Shown here: positions 35,642 through 48,192 of the stretch, one piece after another
Layout of the letters: the number at the start of each line of letters is the position of its first letter
How positions within the stretch are numbered: position 1 is the stretch's first letter
Assembly (NCBI GenBank): GCA_004123355.1
Contig: SCHM01000001.1
Span: 11,108,193-11,172,192 of the forward strand
Direction: 5' to 3'
Length of the DNA: 64,000 nt
DNA from: Amphirosellinia nigrospora
Taxonomy: Eukaryota > Ascomycota > Sordariomycetes > Xylariales > Xylariaceae
Notes under the pieces: generated by a model
Databases searched by the model: none
Told to the model about the DNA's origin: nothing
The model's input: only the letters and a program-made list of their open reading frames with translations
Position numbers and translations under genes: made by a program

Positions 35642-36838
35642 TTATCTCGTGCCTCTCGCCCCGGCAGGTGCATCGACTCGTCTCCTCTGCAGCGACCTGC
35701 CCAGGGCATCTCTGACCATGGGATCAGCACGAATCGTATTTTGCACAAGCCATTCCCTAAGCTTCGCTCGCATATCCCTGACGATCTCGGGATCGCCCGC
35801 AAACGGTGCCATCTCCAGTTCCATGAGGCGGGTGGCATCGGCATCCATGAACCTAGCCGTGTGTTCCAGACGGTCGAGGTTCTGCTGCAGCGCCCTCTCG
35901 CCGGCGGCGGCCTCCTGGTTCCGACCGGCCTGGAGGACGGGCCCGAGCTGCCCGAAGGCGATGTAGATGGCGATGGCGACGCGGCGCGCGAGCGCGACGA
36001 CCTGAAACGGCAGGTAGGGCGCGTGCGAGGTGAAGCGGACGAGGAAAGGGTTCACGAGCGCCTCGACGAAGGCAGGGAAGCGCGGGCTCATGACGGTGTG
36101 GGCCTCGAAGACGCAGAGGACGAGAAGCGTGACCCAGCGCCAGTAGCGGCCGAACTCGAGGTAGCCGAGCAGGCCGAGCCCGTAGAGCCCCGCGGCGGCG
36201 ACGGCGTAGTGCGGGATGACGGTCGTCTGCAGGCCCTTCCACACGTAGTCGCGCAGCGTGACGCAGTTGCGCCAGCCGAGCACGTCGAGGCCGAACCGCT
36301 CGTACGCGAACCGCCGCGCCGGGTCCGTGAGCACGTCCGTGGCCGTCTTGAGACCGATGAAGAAGTCGCCCGCGTCGTCGACGCTACCGCCCGGTTGCTG
36401 CGAGACCTTGTCCGGGTGGTGCAGCGCCGCGAGACGCCGGAAGCGGCTCTTGATCTCGCGCTCGCTCGCGCTGAAGGGCACGCCGAGAGACTGGTAGTAG
36501 CTCCCCTGCCTCTGCTGGTCGTGGTCCGCCTCGTAGATGGTGTAGAGCAGGTATAGCGTTATCACGAGCGTGAAGATGCGCCGCCGGTGGAGTTGCCAGC
36601 GTGGCGAGTTCGGGGGCGGGCGTGGGTCGCCGGCGCGGATAGCGAAGCCGTAGTAGATGGACTGGACCCAGCCGGTCACGAGCTATTTGGGGGGTAACTT
36701 CATGTTAGTAGGTCTCTTGAGCAATTGGTGTCTTGCTTTACTGATATAGAGGCATGGGGGGGCGGCGACAGCAGCAGGAGGGACACGTACATTTGGGAGG
36801 AACGCCCATCCCACAAGGGCCAGCGCGCTGTTGGACAT
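35642..36838 (-). CDS. Membrane-bound J-domain (DnaJ) protein, probably ER, 362 aa
   Basis: J-domain proteins recruit and stimulate Hsp70. Exon 1 (36838-36791) encodes MSNSALALVGWAFLPN; after a 107-nt GT-AG intron (36790-36684), exon 2 (about 36682-35642) continues LVTGWVQSIYYGF. A membrane helix (IFTLVITLYLLYTIYEA) precedes the J domain, which has YYQSLGVPFSASEREIKSRF and the essential HPD in LHHPDKV. Two or three more hydrophobic segments follow (for example LYGLGLLGYL and WVTLLVLCVF). The C-terminal part is charged and helical. This arrangement matches the ERAD-type or ERJ5-like J proteins of filamentous fungi, hence the ER assignment, which is inferred. The coding GC is clearly higher than its surroundings. 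No frame break is seen. Confidence 0.9.
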
Positions 36839-39800
36839 GTTGTCTTTCTTGTTCCACCTTTGAAGAATAGCTAAGGCATGGCCGGTGTTTTTCTGTTTGG
36901 GGTGTGAGAAGAACAGCTTGTTCTCTTGCGTGAATGTTGAATGGCTTAAAAGGACAAAGTGCCTCCCTTGTCTAAGTCTATCACATGCCCAAGGTTTAGC
37001 TAAGGTACATGTATACAGGTAATGGCCTGACTGGATAGCGTTGGTGGTGGTGGTGAATAACTTGGAGCTTCCCGTTTCTGCCGGCCGTTCCGGTTGGCAC
37101 CAACTAAGCTTCTTCTTTCAATCGTATGTTCAACAGCCACACACGCACATTATACTGTGTAGGAGTCGAGCCGCATGTTGCCTTATTCGCCAGTACCTAG
37201 TCAAAAGCAACCATTTTCGACGATTAGGCGAAAACAAGCGCGTGGCATAGCTCATTTGGTGGTTTAACCCATCATATAATGTAACGACGCCAATAGCAAT
37301 ACAGACAAGGCTTGATACTCTCGCTTGTCGCCAGCCCCTGAAAACAAAACTTTCCGCAGCCTGCCTCTTTTATGTCAACATGGCGCCTCGAGAAATCTGA
37401 CGCCTCGAGTATGCTCCTCGCTCTTTGTGATAGAACCTCACATGCTAAGTGGTGGAATAGACAATAATGGCGCCTGCGGCAGCCTTTTGTATGGCGTGGG
37501 TTCTATTCGCGTAAGTTCCCCCTGAATCTAGTTTCCCCCTCGGCTTGAGACACATACTAAGTCGTAGCGAATAGCTACACACGCTCTTCTATCAACGAAG
37601 CGAAATGGAATGCCGTAAGCCTTTCATATGGTGTCTTCCATGTCATTCGCTACGTCTATTAACGAGCCAATAGCAGCAGGACCGGGAGCGCAGGCGCACG
37701 TCATCTCCCGAGACGGAACCAAACCAAAACCGCGGCGGTGATGAAATGTGGTCATCTAACATTCGATAATTGTATGATAACTTCAGCCGAAATACCCCTC
37801 AGCCTTGTGTGAATAAAGAGTTCAGCGTAGATAATCACGACACCGAGCCTCGGTACGCATGCCGAAAAATGATGACAGCTGATCATGTGAGGACCTTTTG
37901 ATGTCGCTTATATTCGTGGAGATGCATCTAGACTATTCGAGACATTCAGCTTTACTGCGGTACTGTAACCCTACTACAATACATAAGAATATGTCCAGTC
38001 AAGCGTTGGGTAGCATTTCCATTTCTTGCTGCCTAATAGAATGTTAGGCGATCGTAAGAAGAACCGATTAATTAACGGCTTGCAATGTAACATGACCCTA
38101 CCAGGGAAAACAAAATCCTGAGAGTGATTTCCATAGTTTCTCAGGCACATTTAGTTTGTTCAATTGAAATATATTTTACTCAAGGTCTAATAACCTTTGA
38201 TAGAGCCCACAGTTCTCGTAGTTGGATATTCTAGTATTGGTTGAATATTATGAAAATAAAGAAGGAGGCTTTACCTTTGTAGCAGAGATTAGAGAACTAA
38301 TATAATATTTATATATGTGCGTGTATATGTGTGCAAGCTAGGGGCTCGTGCCTTGACCCCCGAGGGTTATTCTGTATGGATATATTACAATGGCATCTCT
38401 GCAATTGTTGTTGGTCCTAAAAGATATATCGTCATAACAAACCTAACACCCTGAAGTAGGAAAGGGGTCATTGAAATCCGAGCTTACTATTGTCGGACGA
38501 TTAGTTGTTGGATGGAATTGAAGCCAGTGGATATTCCTCATGAGTTTATAAGTTGGTCTCTCCCCTCGTTTTCCCTGTTTAAAGCCATAGGCTCATCAAC
38601 GATGAGCAGTAGGAAGGGAGAACGGGGCTAGGGAAAAAAAGAAACTCAAGCATACCCATAACCAAATTACTAGAATGAGGCTTAAAGTTCCCTGACTAAG
38701 TTTTATAGCCCCATTAGCTCATTCTAATATGTCATGTAAAGAACTCCCAATCAATAATGTCTAACTACCTCGTTAGGCAGCAGTAAGTTTTTATTTTATT
38801 TTATAAAAAAACAAGTCGTATGCCTTGTATCTATCTTTCACTTGGTAGCATCGACCAGAGTATTCTCCATTAAGAGCGGCCGTGTAGTTTTCCATCCGTT
38901 TAGTTTTCAACCCAATTTTCTTCGTGCCTAATAAAACCAGCCCTTACAACCCGTTCTTATTTCCCTCGACATAATTTTGGAGAAATCCCGCCATCAATTT
39001 CTTCCCGCGTTTCGCCCGGGATACTTATCCACCACGAGTTTTATTGGTGAATTGTGTAGGTGCAATGCGATTAGTCTTCCAAGGGATGAATGAATAAGCA
39101 GCAGTCCCGCTCGGGATTGGTAATTACTCGGCAATACGCAATGAGTAGTAGTTCAATGCGGCTCCATCCTGTCATAGAATATTCTCCCTGGCCACGAGGC
39201 CATGAGCGTGCTTACCTCCGTTTCCCGGTTTCAAATGGAGCAACTCCGAGCGCGGCAATTATCGTAGTACCTAAGAGGTCAGGCCGGTATCTCACCACAT
39301 AAACCACAACACGTGATGCCTTTTTTTCACTTTGACATGTAGATTAGGCGTATTACATAATTGATTACACCTCCTTGCGTCCTGACACGTCATGTGCGTT
39401 AGGTATTTGACTTGGGTATTTGACACTGATACGGACCGTTTAGGCCACACAAGCTTCGAGCACCATCTAGTTGGGAGAGAAGTTGTTCTATTGGTAGTTT
39501 TGGGTCAGCAGATAAGGAAGAGCCTTCTCGCTAAAAGGATAATTGGAATCTATCCATTAGTTAGACACCTCTAATGTTGTGTAACTCCCGCGTGGAGGGG
39601 GTGACACAAATCAATCAGAAACAAAGAGCAATCTAATTCGGCCCTAGGGAGTTCGAGATGACCAATTACTCACCGCTATATACCAAGGGATGGAGTTTTG
39701 GTTTTCAGGCCCTCTGTATGTGAAGAGACTTTTCTAGCCACCGCTGGAGTGGCAAATACGCACGCACATAATGTGTTCGCGCTAAGGGAAAGTCTCCCTG

Positions 39801-40675
39801 CTTATCTGTCGTGGCATCTCTAGTTATCACCTATGGCGGCTTTTATCTAGAGATGTTGGACTGGATTTTGGATTTCGTCGGTGTTCCTTAAGTTATGCAG
39901 CTTCTCATGACGATTGTGGCGTTACACGGTCTCAGCGTGAAGCTGCAGGTGAATGGAAGCTACCGTTTGACCACTCAGGTCCCAGTAGCCACGAGTTAAT
40001 CAATTAGTGGGAAGCCGACTCCATAGGTAGTCTGACGGTGCCATATCGTGTGTGTTCTCCATTGGCATACCGCAAGCATCTAACATAATACTAGGTACCC
40101 ATGTATTTGTTGTCGAATGCTCCCTTCGTTGAGCTGTTGTGGCCCCGGTTAGCAAAGGCAACGTACCACCAAGGGGTCCATGTTTTTGGTCGTCACTCAG
40201 CTGCCACAGAGTCTCATCGCCCTTGATGCACGTGAGGACATCTGGTATTATATGCATATATAGTGTTGCGGGTATGCTTTTCGAGCAACCCGTAGTAGCC
40301 AAACGCAAACATCTGGCCTCGTCATATTAGGCTTTTGAAAACTAGAGAAACTCCGAGGGTTAGTAATAGTAACGTGTAATTGGAACATAGGAGAGTTAAA
40401 TTCGATCCCTGTGCTTGTTGGGAGACTGTTTGGCCCCATCGCCAATCCAAAGGACGCCTCAAATATAGGGGCCAGATTCACGTGGCATGTTAGGGCGAAG
40501 TAGATGCAGCTAAACCTGAATTTTCTTGAGGAGAGAAATCGATAGCAAGGTGTGGAAGTAAAATATGACAAGCAAGTTTTGGTTAGTAGCAATGACATTG
40601 TAACATGTTTTGGTGCGCAGAGCCGCATATGCAGCAAGCTGGATCTGGTTGCCCGACTAGCTAGTGTTGCTAGCC
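36839..40675. other. Large gene-poor block (3.8 kb)
   Basis: No gene can be supported. The sequence is AT-rich with many stops. A minus-strand frame at 40000-40308 (102 codons) has fairly protein-like composition, but no motif, introns or neighbour support. The block ends at dispersed repeat copy B. Confidence 0.55.
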
Positions 40676-41197
40676 GTGGCGTAGGTGCTTCTCTAGCGTG
40701 GTGCCACGGAGGAGCGGGCTCGGAGCGGGAAAGCTACAGGTACACCGGCACAGAGATCAAACTTGGGCGTGCCTACATAAATGAGAGACATTGGGGGCGG
40801 AAAGTTATCGGCGAAGTTGTCGCGTTGGGCTTTTATATTTATGTTTAAAAATACAACCGACGTGTTGATCGGATTGATTGGAGAGGTAATAGTAGAGGAA
40901 ATAATATTGAAGCAGGCTATTAACGTGTCATCGAAGAAAGCAATATAACGAGACCCAATAAGTATCGGCAGTGTTGCAATATGCGGCGCTAATGGAAATG
41001 AGGCTCTATTAGGCGCGGGGGCGTACCTATATTGTAAAAGACCAGGTAAAAGACTTGGATGGGAATTTTGCTCCACGGAGCTTATAATTGATTCCCTTGC
41101 GTCCATTGTGTGTACTGCGCCATGTAGCAAGGATTACCAAGGATTACCTAGTACAAGAGCTATATGTAACTAGCTGACCTAGGTAAATGGGAATAAC
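40676..41197. repeat. Dispersed repeat, copy B (about 522 bp)
   Basis: The same family as 17666-18036, in the same orientation and about 23 kb away. It carries about 105 bp after CAGAGATCAAACTT that copy A lacks, and a longer tail with a tandem AAGGATTACC duplication. The central about 195 bp is almost identical between the copies. The minus strand has an open frame (40693-41130) across the whole repeat, which suggests that copy B is closer to an ancestral coding element and copy A is a deletion derivative. I cannot assign it to a known transposon. Confidence 0.85.
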
Positions 41198-41390
41198 AGG
41201 TAGGTACCAGGCGTTTGCTGTTTTCGGCCCTTGAGTCCCCCTTACAGCGGCAGATTTTAAGCCTCACCAGGATCGCGGGCCGCCGCAGCGTATTATCGTA
41301 CAACAGTACCTAGGTAGCCTTTTCAGACGCAGAGGTACAGCCCCACGACTTGTCTCTCACTTTACTTATTTAAGGCGCCTCGTCTGCACA

Positions 41391-43518
41391 ATGAACAATG
41401 GAGCCAGATACTTACCCGTGGAATACCACTTGCCAATGAGGCTGCAAATGCTCTTCTTTCACTCGACTCCGGAGGGCATCATCTCTGGCCGAGTGGCGGC
41501 CAGCTCAAATGACTTTGTCTCAAATTCCAGGCCTACAACGACTTCCCTACGAGCTAGTTGCATATATCGTAGAAGATCTAGATATCGAGGATGTTTTTAA
41601 CTGGTCAATATGCAATAAACTTCCAGTACATTATACGGGAAGACCGCTTCTGTAAGCGAGTTGTGCTGGTGAGTAGAGAATTATTCCCGGCGAGGAGAAC
41701 TGAGCAACCGTTTTAACATTGTCCGTTTTAGACCAAGGTGCCCGCTGCCCCGGAGACGCAGGAGGCGCTCGAGACTGGGCTTTTTGCGCGGGCGCTACGC
41801 CGGATAGAAAAGCGACGCAATGCTATATCACACGCTTCTCCGTACTTCGTGGCATTATCGCCTGCGCTGACTCGTATGAGTTCTTCAATGGCAAGCTATG
41901 TTATATTGTCGAGGCACGCCAGCGCCGGTGGCTTCGTATTCTTGATGTACACGGGCCAAACGACTGGGAGTTAGTTGTGAATATTCCCATGCTTATACGC
42001 GCGACATTCCCAAAGAGCAATAAATGTCGCAGGTATAAATTTAAAGTTCTCTACCAAGCAGCGGGTATCATAAGCTGCCTCTTTTCCTTCACTTTATCTG
42101 AGACGGAAAATTGGCTTCTTCTTTAAACCTGGAACTCAACAAATACTCGAGACGTTCCGCTTAGAGTCCGTATCCAAAATATTCGTCAGGAACAACGACA
42201 AGTTCTCTACTTTGGCACACACTCTTGGATGGGAGCCGATGGGCTCCGGAAATGGGTTCTTAAAGGGTATGATCTCGATAAGCTTTGCTGGCTCCCCAAC
42301 CTCGAATGTTCTTGTCAGACATGGCAGGATGCGACATAGGGTCAACTGCCTGTTTCGAGATAATTGGTGAGCATTTCTATGGCCTCTCTAATCAATCTCT
42401 TTTTGAGGCCGACGACCCCGAATGGATGTCCCACTACTACTGCTTCCGTTTCCCCCTGAACGAGCCGAAGCTCGAGAAGACTGAAGTCATGGAAGATGAG
42501 GATAGCTGGAGGAGGAAGCACTCTGAAGGGCCTATTGACGATCGTTGGGGGTTTCTTTCTCTAGAGAGAGACGAATCCAACGGGGGCGTCGTCATTCTAG
42601 AATGCAGAAAGGAATGGTTGCAGGGCCAAAGCACGAGTCGCCGTATATACTACACGACAGAGGTTGTATTCACCCGGGCCATTCAAGGTCCGCCAATAAT
42701 CAGAGCCGCCACAGCCAGGAGGATAGGCGACCGTCCGCAAGGCGATACCTCCCCTCCGATTCGACCACCCCACCACGTTCACGAAGGGGACGACAGCTCT
42801 GTCGCATCACTATTAACACGGAGCAAAACATATTTTGCACGTACATCAGGTCCTGTCACACTTTCATTGACCTGATCGACGATGCATCTATCGATACGTC
42901 TGGCCCGCAGCAGCTATGTCTCCGGACTGGTCATAGGAGATTAAAACCGGGTTCCCGCATAATATTGGAAAAGTTGGCTTCGGACAAGCCGAGGGCTTTT
43001 AGCGAGCCCTCTGAACAGCCAAAAGCCCTTATCCTTACAAATCGAATTCGATATTTATCTGGCCCCCTAAGAAAGATTCACCAGAGCGAGACCCTTCTTT
43101 GGATAGAGTTCGGCATATACTCAATGTCGATGGCCGGCAGAGTTGCGTGACTGCAATTGGGGATGATCGCTCCATAATCTACGCAACTAGCGACGGCTCG
43201 ACAGAGCTCAAGGCTCTGGTGTTAATCAGTTTCGACCCCTCTACCAAGTTTGAAGGCATGGAATATGGTGGTGACATCGTTGGTCAACAAACCTCACACG
43301 ATCCCGAGGAAGAGGTAGATCCCGACACGGTGACTTCGAATCTGGTGGCGCACTTTAGCCCCAACGTTCCGCTGGGGGCTGGGGGCGGAACGAATTGTAG
43401 CAAATCTGTCAGATCAGCAAGTTTACCATCGTGGTGTGTTACGCCAGCTTCAACAGCGGCCCCTCTCCTCCACTCCTCCCAGACACACCCGAGGGGATCA
43501 ATTCTTGGGCTAGTATGA
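41391..43518 (+). CDS. Large fungal F-box protein (frame broken by several indels)
   Basis: F-box proteins are substrate adaptors of SCF ubiquitin ligases. The F-box itself reads QRLPYELVAYIVEDLDIEDV and VFNWSICNK (about 41540-41620). A GT-AG intron (about 41670-41731) follows. A long conserved region then includes FARALRRIEKRRNAISHASP, DSYEFFNGKLCYIVE, RWLRILDVHGPN, RLESVSKIFVRNNDKF, GSTACFEIIGEHFYGLSNQ, SWRRKHSEGPIDDRWGFLSL, LCLRTGHRRLKPG and SEQPKALILTNRIRY. This series matches a widespread F-box family of Sordariomycetes. At least five frame changes interrupt it. Those I could resolve restore one base each at 41851 (G), 42205 (C), 42294-42297 (C run) and 43063-43067 (C run); one near 41618 could be a gain. 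The start codon and the last about 50 residues are uncertain. It may be an intact gene with sequence errors, or a young pseudogene. Confidence 0.75.
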
Positions 43519-46500
43519 AAAAGCTATGCATCTGGAGATACCACGCAAGTTATGTTTCGGTCGGTAGCCCCAGCTAGGCAGCCCGAGCAATTCGAAGCCA
43601 ACTCTGTGGATCGCGATGATAGCCTACTCGTTCATGTTGCGGCACTACAAAGTATATCTGCATGAGCACGTATGGGGGCCGAAAATCATGCCAGGATGTG
43701 GCAAAAGCCCCAAACACGTAGTGCATTGCAGGCGGGTTGAAGGCAATAATTGCTCGTCTTAGAATGGTTTTCGTGGAGTCTAAGATCTAAGGGCGAATGT
43801 TATTCAAGGAATTGCCCAGCTACAGATATTTGAGAGGCATCATCTGGTAACCTATGATGGGATGTATGTGGCGAGCATACATACCTAGTACCCAAGCCAA
43901 TACTACATACTAAGTAAATATCCGAGGCTTGTTATTCCCCTAGAGGTTAGACCTAGGTACGCAAATGTCTGCCGCCGGTATTAGGCAATAAGATAAGAGG
44001 TAGTAAGCATCAACCCCTGCATTTTTGTAATGCCCTATTTGCCAAGACGTAAGGAAACCAAGCAATGTTCAACTCAAATCAACCTATTTTTTGGCTTTCA
44101 TCTTGGCTATTTCTATCTCCTTTTAGATTACAAAATAGCAGAAACAACACTTCAACCTGCTCCTATATGCTAGCCCTCGATCGAACATGTTTTCCATCGG
44201 GAGCTAGATTATTGTAAAGTGCATATATATCATCGAGATCGCCCAGCCTGCCTGCGGTATGTAACATGTTTGGAAGTCTGCCTTGCCAAACAGCCTTTGT
44301 ATCCCGAGGATATGCATCGGCTATCCACTCCAGTCGGAAACATCCATCATATTTCAAGCTGACAAGCAGGCAATAGCCTCACCATTAACGAATACGAGGC
44401 GATAGTTACTCAACACAGAAAGCCACTTAGTCTGATATGTCACTTGAATAGGAAACGAGGAGCGTTCCGGGATCCGAGTTATAGTGGATAGAGCGAAGCC
44501 TAAGATCTAGAAGCCGACTACCTGCACATTATCGTACCACATTGCACCACATGATATCGGCCTTCACTGCCAATTCTTACATGCATATGTTCTCGAAGGC
44601 TGATACATTTCAATGGCTGTGAGTTTCCGTATAGGACGCCTGCATCTAAAACTTGCTCGTCTTCACGGCTTCCTCTGGTTCGGATTTACTGGTCTAGGTT
44701 TTGTTGCAGTTCAAGAACCAGGTTAGTGGTTGTTGAGGTGGCGTAATTTGGGGGCTTCTTGTATTACTATGATTGATGAACCGCCGAATGCACTTAGCCA
44801 TGGCTGATAAAGAATGAAGCCGAAACATACATGTAGACTTTCCGAATAGATCGGACCTTAAAACTCCTCACCATATACCATATGACTTTGTGGGCAGTAT
44901 TTAAGGAGGGAATCTTATTAGAGATGGAAACGCAAAGATAGAACTATCGAGACTAAACATATGTTTAGTTATCGTGGAAAGGGTTGAAGCAAGCCCAATG
45001 AAGCTTTCTTTAAATAGATAAGCCTAACTCACAGAGGGATTTAAGGCCCTTCGGGCAACAAGTTTACATGACAACTCTTTGGGTCCACAACGGAATAGAG
45101 GCGTTTCCCATAGCTCTCTTGATTATCATGATTGGTCGTAGTTCCTATATAAACACCCTTATGTTTGAATATTCCCACATGAGACACGCCACATCCTTAT
45201 AAGATTACTGAGATACGCGATATGTTTACAGAGCACTAAATCGTGCATGATGCAGGAAGAAGCTAACTGTACCAGCGGCCGGGCTATTACGGAACCAGGG
45301 ATCTAGCATCTAATCCTGCCACAGGTAAAGGACGAAAGAGAACTAAAGTAGAGGACGATAACGAATATGACCGCTCAGATACCATGGTAGGAAAATGGGC
45401 TCTCTGTGACATATCATTATAAGACAAAAGGGGAAGAAAAAAAGACCGATAAAGTATTAATTTTGCCACCAAGTCCACCCAGCCCCTTTGTGGTAGGCAT
45501 TTAAAGGATCAGGGACAGGGAGATGCCTACCACCTGTCCGCAGCCAAACATCATGAACTAACTTATCACGTCCACCCACGATGACACTACACTAGACTAC
45601 TGTTAGCACACCTCCACATTTTGGAATACCATCCACCATTACACTTATGTAGTATAGGGCTGGCACATGTTCCACTGGGTACAGTAGTAGCCCGAGGATG
45701 AAAAGAATGCAATACCGAAATCCAAGGGCCTTGTAACTAGGCTTTACGGGAAAAAAGAAAAATGCCAGTGTAACCTTGTAGGTAGTCTTCGGAATTGAAA
45801 TCACATCACCTCGGGCGAGTCATGACATCACAATCGGCAAAACAATATAATAGTATGTGTATAATTAGGACTGGCCTAAGTACAACGGTGGTCGGACCCT
45901 TTCATGTAATAACTATGGTCTTCACCCCACAGCCTACTCCGTAAAGAGATATTAACCCTTTCCCAAAATTTTGCTTCCTTCATTCATCGGAAAGGAGAAA
46001 AGAAACATGGAAATGAACAAATCTTATCCACCCAATCCCCTTGGATGCTTCCTCCAGACGAGATACGACGGATGAAATGATGGCCAACCACCCTTCGGTA
46101 ACTTGATCTCTTAATCCTATTGCACAAAATCAATTACGAGCTGAGAGTTAGCACCTTGGCTGCGTATAGAACACGTTTCACTTGAAAAGTTGCCATTCAT
46201 CCATCACTTGAACCACACTGACCCCTAAAAATTCTAAAGAAGAGAGAAAAACAAAAACTTGACTGGGTGGGGTGAGTCTTATTGCCGTTTCTCATGATCT
46301 GGGTTTTTTTGGTCTTTACGCGGGTCCTATGACGTTGAGCATCTCTTGTGTCTCTACTATAGCTTTCGGACATAATATCATCACTATTATTATTATTTTA
46401 CCAGTGCATCAACAGAGTGGTTGTAACAAGTAGCGACGTAGTTGTTTATCATGTTGTGCAAACTATGAATATTTTGTTTGTTGGTGATGCTGGACTACCT

Positions 46501-46922
46501 CAGGTGTCAAGAGGTTACCCTGAGAGCAGACCAAGGGGGACAGAAATGACAAAGCAGCAGTTGCGGCCTGGAACCTTAGCTAATTATGGTGGGCGGAGAC
46601 ATGGACCCTTTCAAGTCTACCCCACATGGTACGACTTGAGTGGTCAATTGAGCTCCCCAAAAAAAGGAAAAAGTGTAGCTCTGGGATTCTACTCTATACC
46701 CGATTCAACACCGATCCACGCTGTCGGTGGCGTTGTCAGTCTTCACCGCAATTAATTAATTGGGGATATGTGGGGGAAGGCCAATATCGAATATCTAAAA
46801 TTGACTTCTTCCACCGTTCGAGCCTTCATCTGGCCAACTAACTGCCTTCTCGCACTCGTCGGCACAGCTAGCAAGCTTCACACCGCTGGCGGGAATCCGC
46901 AGAAAGACGAGCAGAGCAGAGC
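43519..46922. other. Gene-poor block (3.4 kb)
   Basis: There is no intact gene. A coding-like minus-strand fragment lies at about 44163-44510 (listed separately). An ACCTAGGT palindrome is at 43951-43958. The region before 46923 is the leader of the desaturase gene; the plus-strand frame at 46417-46755 lacks features. Confidence 0.55.
44163..44510 (-). pseudogene. Possible fragment of a decayed gene
   Basis: On the minus strand a 64-codon frame (44357-44163) reads like an ordinary protein, for example CFRLEWIADAYPRDTKAVW and LGDLDDIYALYNNLAPDG. Just upstream, in another frame, TKWLSVLSNYRLVFVNGEA continues with similar character and meets the first piece after one frame shift. No family is recognised and no start or splice sites are clear. 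Confidence 0.28.
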
Positions 46923-48192
46923 ATGGCGCCCTCAGCAGCCTCCACGGTGACGAGCGCCCCAAGGGCAACGAAGAGGGAGAAGACCATCCGGGTGAACGCG
47001 GTCGACGGGAAAGGAGGGGAGCCGGAAGAGCGCCACCCTCTCGAGGTGAAGTATCGCGACTTCTTCTGGACGTACACGGAGGAGCCGCACCGCACCCGGC
47101 GGCTTGAGATCATCAAGGCGCATCCCGAGGTACGCACGCCCTCCCCCCTCCTCCTCGCTGCTGCCTACCACCCTGTCGTCCCTCTTGCCCTCGCTCTGGC
47201 TTACACAGGACAACCTACCAGGTGACGAAGCTCTGCGGGCCCGAGCCACTGACGAAGTATGTCGTGCTCCTCGTCGTATCGATCCAAGTATTCTGCGCCT
47301 GGCTGCTGCGGGACACGGCCTTTTTCTCGGCGCGGTTCTGGCTGCTCGCATACGTGGTCGGCGCGACGGCGAACCAGAACCTATTTCTCGCGATCCACGA
47401 GATCAGCCACAACCTCGCGTTCCGGTCCGCGACGGCGAACCGGCTCCTCGCCATCTTCGCCAACCTGCCCATCGGCATCCCCTACAGCGCCTCGTTCCGC
47501 CCGTACCACCTGACGCACCACAAGTCGCTGGGCGTCGACGGGCTCGACACGGACCTGCCGACGGCCCTCGAGGCCGTGTTCCTCGACTCCATCGCCGGCA
47601 AGGCCTTCTTCTGCACCTTCCAGATCCTCTTCTACGCGCTGCGGCCCATGGCCGTGTACCGCGTCCCCTTCACCTGGGTGTCGGCGCTCAACGTCGGGTG
47701 CAGCTCGCCTTCGACGCCGTGGTGCTGAGCGTGCTCGGGACGCAGTCGATGCTGTACTTCGTGCTCTGCTCCTTCCTCGCCGGCAGCCTGCACCCGCTGG
47801 CGGGGCACTTCATCGCCGAGCACTACGTGTACTCGACCGTGACGCCCGCCGCGGCCGACCCGGCCAACGGCATCCCCGTCCCCGAGACGTACTCGTACTA
47901 CGGCCCCTTGAACTTCCTGACCTACAACGTCGGCCTGCACAACGAGCCACGACTTCCCCGCCGTCCCCTGGACCCGCCTCCACAAGCTCCACGACGTCGC
48001 CCGCGAGTTCTACGCCGACCTCCCCCACCACACCTCCTGGACCTACGTCCTCTGGCGCTTCATCTTCGACGAGTCCGTCGGCATCCGCTGCCGCGTCAAG
48101 CGCAAGGAGGGCGGCCGCCTCGTCGGACAGCAGGGGCCGCGCAGAAGCTGAAGCCCGTCGAGGAGTGGCGCGAGGACGAGCTTCAGTGCTAG
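46923..48192 (+). CDS. Sphingolipid (dihydroceramide) delta-4 desaturase (frame broken by indels)
   Basis: This ER enzyme introduces the 4,5-trans double bond into dihydroceramide. Exon 1 is 46923-47129 and exon 2 starts at 47222 after a 92-nt GT-AG intron. Family signatures are FFWTYTEEPH, HPEVTKLCGPEPLTKYVV and the desaturase histidine boxes HEISHN and HLTHHK. The third box must read NEHHDFPAVPW, but the sequence gives a break there. Three frame changes are seen: one G short at 47696-47698 (NVGVQLAFD), two bases (AC) short at 47944-47948 inside the third box, and one G short at 48133-48136. With these restored the protein is about 393 aa and ends VEEWREDELQC, as expected for DEGS/DES1. As written, the enzyme would lose its third iron-binding box. 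GC content is high. Confidence 0.88.

Noticed and set aside
35741-36556. A 271-codon plus-strand frame opposite the J-domain gene
   Set aside because: It is a high-GC antisense shadow rich in Arg/Glu/Val; the minus strand has the HPD motif, membrane helix and intron.
40000-40308. 102-codon minus-strand frame as a gene
   Set aside because: Composition is fair, but there is no domain, intron or neighbour support; left as noted in the intergenic entry.
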